64,000 nt of DNA, from the NCBI RefSeq assembly GCF_003609775.1, contig NZ_AP018050.1, positions 992,001 to 1,056,000 on the forward strand, given 5' to 3'. Origin of the DNA: Prevotella melaninogenica (GTDB lineage Bacteria > Bacteroidota > Bacteroidia > Bacteroidales > Bacteroidaceae). Shown here one piece after another: positions 54,704 to 62,760 of the stretch. Position 1 is the first letter of the stretch; each line of letters begins with the position of its first letter. The position numbers were made by a program, and so were the translations under genes. Under the pieces are notes generated by a model. It was not told the origin of the DNA and did no database searches. It worked only from the letters and a program-made list of their open reading frames with translations.

Positions 54704-54737
54704 AAAAAGGAACTCCTACATTGAGTAAAAGTTCCTT
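54704..54737 (-). terminator. Intrinsic terminator of the J-domain gene (minus strand)
   Basis: AAGGAACT and AGTTCCTT arms; on the minus strand the stem is followed by TTTTTTG. Confidence 0.75.
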
Positions 54738-54756
54738 ATAACTATCTGTTTTCTTA

Positions 54757-55452
54757 TTAGCCTTCGCGTCTCATCTGCTCAATCAGTTCTTTCTGACGAT
54801 CTGTGAGGTGGTCAGGAAGTTTCACATTATAAGTGATGATAAGGTCGCCGAAGGTACCATCGCCACGGTCGTAACCCTTACCACGCAGACGCACCTTGGT
54901 TCCACCTTGTGTTAATGGCTTTACCTTTAGTTTTACCTTCTGTCCACCAGAGAGCTGAATAACAACTTCACCTCCTAAAAGGGCAGTGTAAAGGTCTATG
55001 CCGACGTTAGCCTCCATCTGTCCTGTTGGCTGTTGTGCATGAGCTCTACCCGTGTTAAAGCCAGACGAACGACGTCGTCCACCACCTCCAAAGAGGTCTT
55101 GGAAGAAGCTACTGAAACCACTGCCACCATTACCAAAGCTACTAAAGTCAAATCCACCGAATGGATTTCCTCCACCTTGTCCACCTTGGAATCCACCAAA
55201 GCCACCAGCGTTCTCGTATGCTTCTGCATTACGCCACTGCTCTCCGTACTTATCGTATTTAGCTCGCTTATCAGGATCACCGATAACCTCAAACGCTTCG
55301 CTCAATGCTTGAAATTTAGCTTTTGCCTTTGGGTCGTTTGGGTGTAAGTCTGGATGAAACTGCTTAGCTCGTTTTCTATAGGCTGCTCGTACATCCTTTT
55401 GAGGGATGTTGCGGTCAACACCAAGTATCTTATAATAATCTATAAATGCCAT
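54757..55452 (-). CDS. Short DnaJ/CbpA-like co-chaperone
   Basis: 231 residues. J-domain (DYYKILGVDRNIPQKDVRAA with HPD at about 34-36), G/F linker (about 85-125, GGFGGFQGGQGGGNPFGGFD) and one C-terminal DnaJ domain (LGGEVVIQLSGGQKVKLKVK, GKGYDRGDGTFGDLIITYNV). The zinc-finger and one of the two CTDs of DnaJ are absent, and it is shorter than CbpA (about 306). It would stimulate a DnaK ATPase; no dnaK is near. Confidence 0.88.
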   Translation of the reverse strand: MAFIDYYKILGVDRNIPQKDVRAAYRKRAKQFHPDLHPNDPKAKAKFQALSEAFEVIGDPDKRAKYDKYGEQWRNAEAYENAGGFGGFQGGQGGGNPFGGFDFSSFGNGGSGFSSFFQDLFGGGGRRRSSGFNTGRAHAQQPTGQMEANVGIDLYTALLGGEVVIQLSGGQKVKLKVKPLTQGGTKVRLRGKGYDRGDGTFGDLIITYNVKLPDHLTDRQKELIEQMRREG

Positions 55453-55510
55453 AATATCTCCTCTCTAATTAAAGTTTAATACCGTTCTTAGGGTAGCAAA
55501 TATTGTGCCA

Positions 55511-56677
55511 TTAGTCCATTCTGTCACGATAATCCTCGTAAGTATATTCGCGTAGCACTTCGAGTTCATTATCTGTATGGAGTAGGGCGATAGCGGGATG
55601 GCTGATGCCATTGAACATATTTGTCTTGACAGTCGTGTAGTGAAGCATATCTTCAAAGATAATGTTCTCGCCTACTTGCAGTGCATGATCAAATGTCCAT
55701 GAACCCATCCAGTCGCCACTCAGGCAGCTGTTGGCTCCTAATCGGTAAGTATATTCGCCCTTTGCTGAACCATCTTCGTCAGCAAGTTCAGCATTACGGA
55801 TGGTTGGATGGTAAGGCATTTCAAGACAGTCGGGCATGTGGCAAGTGAAACTTGCATTGAGGATAGCTGTTTTAATGCCATGATCTTCTACTATGTCTAC
55901 TACTTGTACTACCAAAGGACCAGTCTGCCATGCAAAGGCACTACCTGGCTCGAGGATAACCTTTAACCACGGATAGCGTTTGCGGAATCCTTGTAGGATA
56001 CGTATCAGTCGTTGAACATCATAATCCTTGCGTGTCATGAGGTGACCACCACCAAAGTTAATCCACTTAAGTTGAGGGAACCACTTGGTAAACTTCTCTT
56101 CTATATGTACTAAGGTACGCTCGAAGACATCACTGCCACTTTCGCAATGACAGTGAATATGGAAGCCATCCACATCCTCTGGCAATGTTTCTGGTAGCTT
56201 GTTGGATGATATTCCGAAACGAGTACCAGGCGCACAAGGATTATAAATCAAAGTATCTACCTCAGAGTACTCTGGGTTTACACGCAGACCGTAACTCAAT
56301 TTCTTGTTCTCCATCTTTGCACGTACGTGATAACGCTCGTACTGTGTCAATGAATTAAAGACAAGATGAGACGAACAGCGAGCTATGTCATCAATTTCGT
56401 AATCAGTATAGCCCGGTGAGAAGGTGTGTGTAGGCGCTCCAAATTCTTCAAAGCCCAGTCGAGCTTCAAAGAGAGAGGAAGCAGTTGTAGCTTTGATATA
56501 CTCACGGAAAATAGGAAAGGTACGCCATAAAGCGTATGCCTTGAATGCAAGAATAATCTCAACATCAGCCTCTTTTGCCACGTGGGAAATGAGGTTTAGA
56601 TTTTCTCTGAGCCTTGCTTCTTCCAGCACATACATTGGGCGGGAAAGTTCGGCGTATGTTAATGGATTTATTTTCAT
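55511..56677 (-). CDS. nspC: Carboxynorspermidine decarboxylase
   Basis: 388 residues of the fold-III PLP decarboxylase family. PLP lysine in ILAFKAYALW, HCHCESGSDVFERTLVHIEE, INFGGGHLMTRKDYDV, EPGSAFAWQTG and CLSGDWMGSWTFD. It makes norspermidine or spermidine from carboxy precursors, the Bacteroidota route of polyamine synthesis. Divergent from the TenI-like gene; minus promoter box TATATTTGC at about 56680-56690. Confidence 0.93.
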   Translation of the reverse strand: MKINPLTYAELSRPMYVLEEARLRENLNLISHVAKEADVEIILAFKAYALWRTFPIFREYIKATTASSLFEARLGFEEFGAPTHTFSPGYTDYEIDDIARCSSHLVFNSLTQYERYHVRAKMENKKLSYGLRVNPEYSEVDTLIYNPCAPGTRFGISSNKLPETLPEDVDGFHIHCHCESGSDVFERTLVHIEEKFTKWFPQLKWINFGGGHLMTRKDYDVQRLIRILQGFRKRYPWLKVILEPGSAFAWQTGPLVVQVVDIVEDHGIKTAILNASFTCHMPDCLEMPYHPTIRNAELADEDGSAKGEYTYRLGANSCLSGDWMGSWTFDHALQVGENIIFEDMLHYTTVKTNMFNGISHPAIALLHTDNELEVLREYTYEDYRDRMD

Positions 56678-56721
56678 GGTGCAAATATAAGGAAAAATTT
56701 GCAGTTATGGGAAATAATCTC

Positions 56722-56729
56722 TACCTTTG
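56722..56729 (+). promoter_or_regulatory. -7 box of TenI-like/prs promoter (TACCTTTG)
   Basis: TACCTTTGC 21 bp before the ATG at 56751, divergent from the nspC box. Confidence 0.6.
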
Positions 56730-56750
56730 CATTACAAATAAAGTAATGGC

Positions 56751-57359
56751 ATGAAACTGGTCATCATGACTAAGTCCACATATTTTGTGGAAGAAGATAA
56801 AATTTTGAGTATGCTTTTCGAGGAAGGACTTGATAGTCTGCACATCTCGAAGGCAGATTCTTCCCCACTTTATTTGGAACGTCTTCTTTCACTTTTGCCT
56901 TCTGAATACCATCGTAAAATCATAGTACATCAGCATTTTAATATGAAGGACGAGTTTTCTCTGGGTGGAATTCATCTGGATAACTCAAGTGTTGCTGTGC
57001 CTCGTGGTTACCGTGGTTATTTGAGTAGAAGTTGCAATGACGTGATGCAACTAAAGGCTATGAAAAAGCAATCGGACTGTGTCTTTCTAAAGAATATCCA
57101 CCAACCTCGCGAACAGTCGGAGCAAGAGGAGCGTGTACTTTCTGACTTAGAGTTAGATGAAGCTTATAGACAAGGTCTTCTTGGGCGTTATGTCTATGCA
57201 ATGGGTGGTATTACGATAGATGATATACCAATTCTACGTGAACTTGACTTTGGTGGAGTAGTGGTTAGAAACGACCTTTGGGATAAGTTCTGTATTCATA
57301 GTGAACAGAATTTTAGTTCTATTATTAACCACTTCCGTAAGTTGCGTGCCCTCTGTTAA
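56751..57359 (+). CDS. ThiE/TenI-like thiamine phosphate synthase family protein
   Basis: 202 residues of TIM-barrel TMP synthase/TenI type: MKLVIMTKSTYFVEEDKIL, KIIVHQHFNMKDEFSLGGIH and YVYAMGGITIDDIPILREL. The usual thiamine-pyrophosphate DGVHL region is present as GGIHLDNSSV, and the remaining motifs are diverged, so TenI-like function is equally possible. prs starts 54 nt downstream; no other thi gene is adjacent. Confidence 0.78.
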   Translation: MKLVIMTKSTYFVEEDKILSMLFEEGLDSLHISKADSSPLYLERLLSLLPSEYHRKIIVHQHFNMKDEFSLGGIHLDNSSVAVPRGYRGYLSRSCNDVMQLKAMKKQSDCVFLKNIHQPREQSEQEERVLSDLELDEAYRQGLLGRYVYAMGGITIDDIPILRELDFGGVVVRNDLWDKFCIHSEQNFSSIINHFRKLRALC

Positions 57360-57413
57360 TGGTGCAGAGACTTAAAATGATTTATACGTTATCAATATAA
57401 ACAACTAAAAGAA

Positions 57414-58352
57414 ATGAGTGAAAATAACTCTTTTTTGGTATTCTCTGGTACAAAAACGAGATACCTTGCTGAGAAAATCTGCGCCAGCCTTGGCTGTCCG
57501 CTTGGCAACTTGGTGATGACCCGCTTCTCTGATGGCGAATTTGTCGTTTCCTATGAGCAGAGTATTCGTGGTAAGGATGTCTTCCTTGTACAGAGCACTT
57601 TCCCAAGTTCTGACAACCTCATGGAACTTCTCCTGATGATTGATGCTGCTAAGCGTGCTTCTGCTCGTCAGATTATTGCCGTTATGCCTTACTTTGGTTG
57701 GGCACGTCAGGATCGTAAGGATAAGCCACGTGTTAGCATTGGTGCAAAGTTAGTAGCTGACTTGTTGAGTGTAGCTGGTATCGACCGTCTGATGACAATG
57801 GACTTGCACGCTGACCAGATTCAGGGTTTCTTCAATGTTCCTGTTGACCATCTCTATGCAAGTGGTGTTCTTCTGCCTTACGTTCAGAGCCTCCACTTGA
57901 AGGATGTAGTTATTGCGAGTCCTGACGTAGGTGGTTCTAAGCGTGCTAATACTTACGCTAAGTATCTTGGTTGTCCACTTGTACTCTGTAACAAGACTCG
58001 TGCACGTGCCAATGTCGTTGATACAATTCAGATTATTGGTGATGTGAAAGATAAGAACGTTATCATTGTTGACGATATGGTTGACACAGCTGGTACTATC
58101 ACTAAGGCTGCTGATGTTATGAAGGAAGCTGGTGCTATGAGTGTACGAGCAATTGCTTCTCATTGTGTGATGAGTGGTCCTGCTACTGAGCGTGTAGAGG
58201 CTTCTGCATTGGAGGAGATGGTCTTCACAGACTCTATTCCATACACAGATCGTTGTTCAAAGGTAAAGCAGATTTCTGTTGCTGATATGTTTGCTGCAAC
58301 TATTCAGCGCGTATTGAACAACGAGAGTATATCAAGTCAGTACCTTATATAA
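57414..58352 (+). CDS. prs: Ribose-phosphate pyrophosphokinase
   Basis: 312 residues, the canonical length. Makes PRPP for nucleotide, histidine and NAD synthesis. Motifs: MTRFSDGEFVVSYEQSIRGK, MPYFGWARQDRKDKPRVSIG (ATP loop), MDLHADQIQGFFNVPVDHLY and the PRPP loop NVIIVDDMVDTAGTITKAAD. Followed by an intrinsic terminator at 58402. Confidence 0.96.
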   Translation: MSENNSFLVFSGTKTRYLAEKICASLGCPLGNLVMTRFSDGEFVVSYEQSIRGKDVFLVQSTFPSSDNLMELLLMIDAAKRASARQIIAVMPYFGWARQDRKDKPRVSIGAKLVADLLSVAGIDRLMTMDLHADQIQGFFNVPVDHLYASGVLLPYVQSLHLKDVVIASPDVGGSKRANTYAKYLGCPLVLCNKTRARANVVDTIQIIGDVKDKNVIIVDDMVDTAGTITKAADVMKEAGAMSVRAIASHCVMSGPATERVEASALEEMVFTDSIPYTDRCSKVKQISVADMFAATIQRVLNNESISSQYLI

Positions 58353-58401
58353 TAAGGAATAACGTCGAATAACTTCTTTTTAAAAAAGGAAATAGTATAA
58401 T

Positions 58402-58440
58402 GTTGGGGCGCACAAGATGTGTGTTCCAACATTTTTATTT
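58402..58440 (+). terminator. Intrinsic terminator of prs
   Basis: ATGTTGG pairs with CCAACAT, inner GCACA/TGTGT, then TTTTTATTT. Confidence 0.85.
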
Positions 58441-58592
58441 GTTCTAATCCTATGGAAATACGTCTTTTATCTTATGATATTAGCTTGCTATTATATTCCT
58501 ACTTACACGACCTTTCTCTTGACATTTTGCTTAATATCGCCCTTGATGTATATCAATAAACGTTGTTTTAGATAAAAATAATTGTGAAAATG

Positions 58593-58624
58593 TTTGGCTG
58601 TGTACGCAAACAGTCGTACCTTTG
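58593..58624 (+). promoter_or_regulatory. Consensus promoter of candidate structured RNA
   Basis: TTTG (58593-58596), 20 bp, TACCTTTG (58617-58624). Confidence 0.8.
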
Positions 58625-58630
58625 CATCGT

Positions 58631-58894
58631 CAAAAGACAAATATAGATTGTTTAGGTTAGTAGTAATAGATTTAGGTTTTTAGTTATTATTTTAAGGTAG
58701 AACAAAAGAGATTGTTCAGGTTAAAGTTTAATAGGTTTAGTTAAGGTAATAAGAAGATTGATTAAAGGATAACAATGATGCAAGATGATTGGGGAACGCC
58801 GTGAGGCGCGAACCAAAAATCAAGCTCAAGTATTTCACAGAGATGTGGATATTAAAGGGCACAGCAAATTAGTTGCTGTGCTCTTTAATTTTTT
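58631..58894 (+). ncRNA. Candidate structured RNA of about 264 nt
   Basis: Bounded by a consensus promoter and a strong terminator (stem ATTAAAGGGCACAGCAA with TTGCTGTGCTCTTTAAT, then T-run). The 5' half has a duplicated block (AGATTGTTTAGGTTA at 58645, AGATTGTTCAGGTTA at 58709) in AT-rich, AGGTT-repeated sequence. The 3' half has a compact hairpin CGCC-GTGA-GGCG (58797-58808) with a GGAA/CGAA internal loop above TTGG/CCAA. A 9-codon ORF ATGATG...TGA (58775-58804) ends inside this hairpin and might be a leader peptide. I could not assign it to a known RNA; it fits no RNase P, tmRNA or SRP consensus by eye. Confidence 0.65.
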
Positions 58895-59038
58895 AGTAAT
58901 GCTTTCTTTGGCGGTTTTATTCAAACATTCAGTCTATGTATGTCTAATGTGTTGTCTTTATAAAGCTTACCAGTAAAGATATATACTTAGTGTTTTACTA
59001 TATGCAGTAATGGTAACATAGAGTCAATCTGTTTATCT

Positions 59039-59117
59039 TTGCTCAGTGTGCTGATGATGAACACATGTTGTGCGAAGGCTTAGCACATGTTGTGCGGATG
59101 GTAAACACCATTGGTGT
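59039..59117. repeat. 22-bp-period dyad array, family 1, locus F
   Basis: Dyads ACACATGTTGTGC (59061-59073), GCACATGTTGTGC (59083-59095) and ACACCATTGGTGT (59105-59117), a preceding half-unit ending GTGTGC at 59051, spacers TGATGATGA, GAAGGCTTA and GGATGGTAA. Period 22 bp. It is in the 1165-bp gap between prs and the MORN gene; the rest of 59118-59440 shows nothing recognisable. Confidence 0.9.
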
Positions 59118-59443
59118 TGAATATCCTTTGCTTAGTAAAATATTGTCAAAGTAGTTGCTATTTATTGTTGTAAAAGCGTTATATAAGGCAAAGTATATAG
59201 ATGTTTGATGTTGAACGTGTTTATACAACGACATAGGATATAATTCAGCATCTTCTTTTTTTTAGTGATGCATTTCGATTTTTAAATTATAAAAATAGAA
59301 CTTTGTTCTTTCGTTTTAAGTTTCTTAATTGCTTTTTCTACTCAGTTATTCCTTTGTTTTTTCTATAGTTTCCGTATCTTCTGTCTAAAAATAAAAACTT
59401 ACAAATGTAATTTTAAGAACATGGCTTAAAAATGTTTTATAAA

Positions 59444-59475
59444 TTTGTTGTTCTCACTTGAAATCGGTATCTTTG
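59444..59475 (+). promoter_or_regulatory. Consensus promoter of the MORN-glgB region
   Basis: TTTG (59444-59447), 20 bp, TATCTTTG (59468-59475), followed by a leader of about 36 nt to the GTG at 59518. Confidence 0.75.
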
Positions 59476-59517
59476 CATATAGCTTATTTTAATTATAATA
59501 AACTAAAAACGATAAAC

Positions 59518-60630
59518 GTGAAACATAAATATATCATCATATTGTTACTTTTCATTCCTTCGTATCTCTTTGCACAAAACATAGAGGTAGGTACTTGTAC
59601 AACTAAGGATGGAGGAATTTATCGTGGACAGATGTTCCGTGGTAAACCTAATGGTAAGGGAAAGGCTACTTATAAGAAAGGCAATGTTTATGAGGGTGAA
59701 TTCATCAAGGGTTTGCGCCATGGAGAGGGTACTTATAAGTTTGCAGATGGTGAGAAATATGTAGGTCAGTGGTTCCAAGATCAGCAGCACGGGCAAGGTG
59801 TTTACTACTTTGCCAATGGTAATCGCTATGACGGCTTGTGGTATAAGGATTATCAGCAGGGGCAGGGCACAATGTATTATTACAATGGTGATAAATATAT
59901 TGGAAACTGGGATCATGACAAGCGTAGTGGTGAGGGTAAATATATCTTTGCTAATGGAGCGTTTTATGAAGGTTCATGGAAGAATGATATGAAGAATGGT
60001 CATGGAAGCTTCAAATGGCCAGACCACTCATCGTTTACAGGAAATTGGGTGAATAACCTAAAGGAAGGAAGAGGAATCTATATTTATGCAGATGGTGATG
60101 AGTATAATGGAGAGTGGAAGAATGATCTGCAGAATGGTAAAGGCATCTATAAATTCAAAGATGGAGAAGTCTATGAGGGTGAATATTTAGATGGTGAACG
60201 CACAGGGCAAGGCATCTTCCGTTATAAGAATGGCGACCAATATTCTGGTCATTTCCTTAAAGGACTTAAGTCTGGCTATGGTACAATGTCATGGAAGAAT
60301 GGCGATATCTATGTAGGTTACTGGGAGAAAGATATGCAGAACGGACAGGGTAAACTGACCAAGAAGAATAAGGATGTGTATGAAGGGCAGTTCCGAAATG
60401 GTTTATTAGAAGGGCTAATCATCATACACTATGCTGATGGCAGTAAGTTTCGTGGCAGCTACCACAATGGCAAAAGAAATGGAACAGCTGTTGAGGAGTC
60501 TGCTGATGGTGTACGTTTTGAAGGTAACTATCGTGATGACCGCCGTGATGGAAAGTTCATTGAGCGTGATAAGAATGGTAAAGTAACTGCCAGCGGTTAT
60601 TATGAAAGAGGAAAACGCTATACGAATTAG
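59518..60630 (+). CDS. Exported MORN-repeat protein
   Basis: 370 residues with a signal peptide (HKYIIILLLFIPSYLFAQN) and about 14 uninterrupted 23-residue MORN repeats (pattern G-x-Y-x-G-x-[WF]...G-x-G), for example GNVYEGEFIKGLRHGEGTY and GDQYSGHFLKGLKSGYGTM. The GTG start at 59518 puts the signal peptide at the N-terminus; the longer frame runs back through the promoter. MORN rods are scaffold or glycan- and lipid-binding modules. glgB follows after 40 nt, so the two may be co-transcribed, but no functional link is known. Confidence 0.85.
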   Translation: MKHKYIIILLLFIPSYLFAQNIEVGTCTTKDGGIYRGQMFRGKPNGKGKATYKKGNVYEGEFIKGLRHGEGTYKFADGEKYVGQWFQDQQHGQGVYYFANGNRYDGLWYKDYQQGQGTMYYYNGDKYIGNWDHDKRSGEGKYIFANGAFYEGSWKNDMKNGHGSFKWPDHSSFTGNWVNNLKEGRGIYIYADGDEYNGEWKNDLQNGKGIYKFKDGEVYEGEYLDGERTGQGIFRYKNGDQYSGHFLKGLKSGYGTMSWKNGDIYVGYWEKDMQNGQGKLTKKNKDVYEGQFRNGLLEGLIIIHYADGSKFRGSYHNGKRNGTAVEESADGVRFEGNYRDDRRDGKFIERDKNGKVTASGYYERGKRYTN

Positions 60631-60670
60631 CCTTTACAAAATATAACAAATAACATAAAGCTTATCTACC

Positions 60671-62755
60671 ATGGTTACAAAGAAGACCACAACAAAGAAG
60701 GCTCCTGTCAAGAAGACTTCTGTCAGAACGGCAAAAACGAAGGGAGCGTCTCATATAGGACTCGTAAAGAATGATGCCTATTTGGCGCCTTATGAGGATG
60801 CAATCCGTGGACGTCACGAGCATGCTCTTTGGAAGATGAATCAGCTCACGCAGAATGGTAAGTTGACACTTTCAGATTTTGCAAACGGCCATAACTATTA
60901 TGGTTTGCATCAGACGACTGACGGATGGGTGTTCCGTGAATGGGCTCCTAACGCTACTGAGATTTATCTTGTTGGTGATTTCAATGGTTGGAATGAGCAA
61001 GAAACATATCAATGTCATAAGATTAAAGGTACTGGTAATTGGGAACTTACGCTTCCACATGATGCTATGCAGCATGGTCAGTACTACAAGATGCGTGTAC
61101 ATTGGGAAGGTGGTGAAGGTGAGCGTATCCCAGCTTGGGTACAACGTGTGGTTCAAGATGAGGACAGCAAAATCTTTTCTGCACAGGTGTGGGCACCTAC
61201 AACGCCATACGTATGGAAGAAAAAGACCTTCAAGCCACAAACTTCTCCACTCTTGATTTACGAATGCCACATTGGTATGGCGCAAGATGAAGAGAAGGTT
61301 GGAACCTATAATGAGTTTCGTGAGAAGGTCTTACCACGTATTATTAAGGATGGATACAATGCCATTCAGATTATGGCAATTCAGGAACATCCTTATTATG
61401 GTAGCTTTGGTTATCATGTTAGTTCTTTCTTTGCAGCAAGTTCACGTTTTGGAACTCCTGAAGAGTTGAAGGCACTCATTGATGAAGCGCATAAGAATGG
61501 CATTGCTGTAATCATGGATATCGTTCATTCTCATGCTGTTAAGAATGAGGTGGAAGGCTTGGGCAACTTAGCTGGCGACCCTAATCAATACTTCTATCCG
61601 GGTGACCGTCATGAGCATCCAGCATGGGATTCGCTATGTTTCGACTATGGTAAAGACGAGGTGCTTCACTTCCTTTTGTCTAACTGTAAATATTGGTTAG
61701 AGGAATATCACTTTGATGGTTTCCGCTTTGATGGTGTTACATCAATGCTTTATTATAGTCATGGGTTAGGCGAAGCATTCTGCAACTATGCTGATTATTT
61801 CAATGGACATCAGGATGATAACGCTATCTGTTATTTGACACTTGCCAACTATCTTATCCATGAGGTAAACAAGAATGCAGTCACGATTGCAGAGGAAGTG
61901 TCGGGTATGCCAGGCTTAGCAGCTAAGTTTAAGGATGGCGGTTACGGCTTTGATTATCGTATGGCGATGAATATTCCAGACTATTGGATTAAGACAATCA
62001 AGGAGTTGCCAGACGAGGCTTGGAAACCATCATCTATCTTCTGGGAGATAAAGAATCGTCGTTCTGATGAGAAGACTATTTCTTATTGCGAATCACATGA
62101 CCAAGCGTTGGTGGGCGATAAGACGATTATCTTCCGTTTGGTAGACGCTGATATGTATTGGCACTTCCGTAAGGGAGATGAGACAGAGATGACACACCGT
62201 GGTATTGCATTGCATAAGATGATTCGTCTTGCTACTGTTTCGGCAATTAATGGTGGTTATCTAAACTTCATGGGTAATGAGTTTGGTCATCCAGAGTGGA
62301 TTGATTTCCCACGTGAAGGTAATGGATGGAGTCATAAGTATGCGCGTAGACAATGGAATTTGGTTGACAATGAAGAGTTGTGTTATCATTTGCTTGGCGA
62401 CTTCGACCGTAAGATGTTGGAGGTAATCACAAGTGAAAAGAAGTTTAATGAAACTCCTATCCAAGAGATTTGGCACAATGATGGAGACCAGATATTGGCG
62501 TTTAGTAGGGGAGAGCTAATCTTTGTATTCAACTTCTCGCCAACACGTTCTTACTCTGATTATGGTTTCTTGGTGCCAGAAGGTTCTTATAATGTAGTAT
62601 TAAATACTGATGCCAGAGAGTATGGTGGCTTTGGCTTTGCTGATGACACAGTAGAGCATTTCACGAATGCTGACCCTCTTTATGAGAAAGATCATAAAGG
62701 CTGGCTTAAGCTCTATATACCAGCTCGTAGTGCTGTAGTATTGAGAAAGAAGTAA
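60671..62755 (+). CDS. glgB: 1,4-alpha-glucan branching enzyme (eukaryotic-type GlgB)
   Basis: 694 residues. CBM48 (WVFREWAPNATEIYLVGDFN) and a GH13 catalytic barrel with nucleophile motif DGFRFDGVTSML, AEEVSGMPGLA, CESHDQALVGDKTI and NFMGNEFGHPEWIDFPREGN. The DGFRFDGVTSM and AExVSGMP forms match the eukaryotic-type (GBE1-like) branching enzymes, known in Bacteroidota. The first about 30 residues are a Lys/Thr-rich tail (KKTTTKKAPVKKTSVRTAKT), unusual for the family. The membrane protein gene starts 5 nt downstream. Confidence 0.93.
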   Translation: MVTKKTTTKKAPVKKTSVRTAKTKGASHIGLVKNDAYLAPYEDAIRGRHEHALWKMNQLTQNGKLTLSDFANGHNYYGLHQTTDGWVFREWAPNATEIYLVGDFNGWNEQETYQCHKIKGTGNWELTLPHDAMQHGQYYKMRVHWEGGEGERIPAWVQRVVQDEDSKIFSAQVWAPTTPYVWKKKTFKPQTSPLLIYECHIGMAQDEEKVGTYNEFREKVLPRIIKDGYNAIQIMAIQEHPYYGSFGYHVSSFFAASSRFGTPEELKALIDEAHKNGIAVIMDIVHSHAVKNEVEGLGNLAGDPNQYFYPGDRHEHPAWDSLCFDYGKDEVLHFLLSNCKYWLEEYHFDGFRFDGVTSMLYYSHGLGEAFCNYADYFNGHQDDNAICYLTLANYLIHEVNKNAVTIAEEVSGMPGLAAKFKDGGYGFDYRMAMNIPDYWIKTIKELPDEAWKPSSIFWEIKNRRSDEKTISYCESHDQALVGDKTIIFRLVDADMYWHFRKGDETEMTHRGIALHKMIRLATVSAINGGYLNFMGNEFGHPEWIDFPREGNGWSHKYARRQWNLVDNEELCYHLLGDFDRKMLEVITSEKKFNETPIQEIWHNDGDQILAFSRGELIFVFNFSPTRSYSDYGFLVPEGSYNVVLNTDAREYGGFGFADDTVEHFTNADPLYEKDHKGWLKLYIPARSAVVLRKK

Positions 62756-62760
62756 ATTCA

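Noticed and set aside
58785..58976. 63-codon ORF overlapping the candidate RNA
   Set aside because: It runs through the strong terminator hairpin and shows no domain; the transcript would end before its stop.
7301..59117. 22-bp arrays read as CRISPR
   Set aside because: Units are 22 bp in total with 9-bp spacers, there are no unique 25-40-bp spacers, and no cas genes are present.
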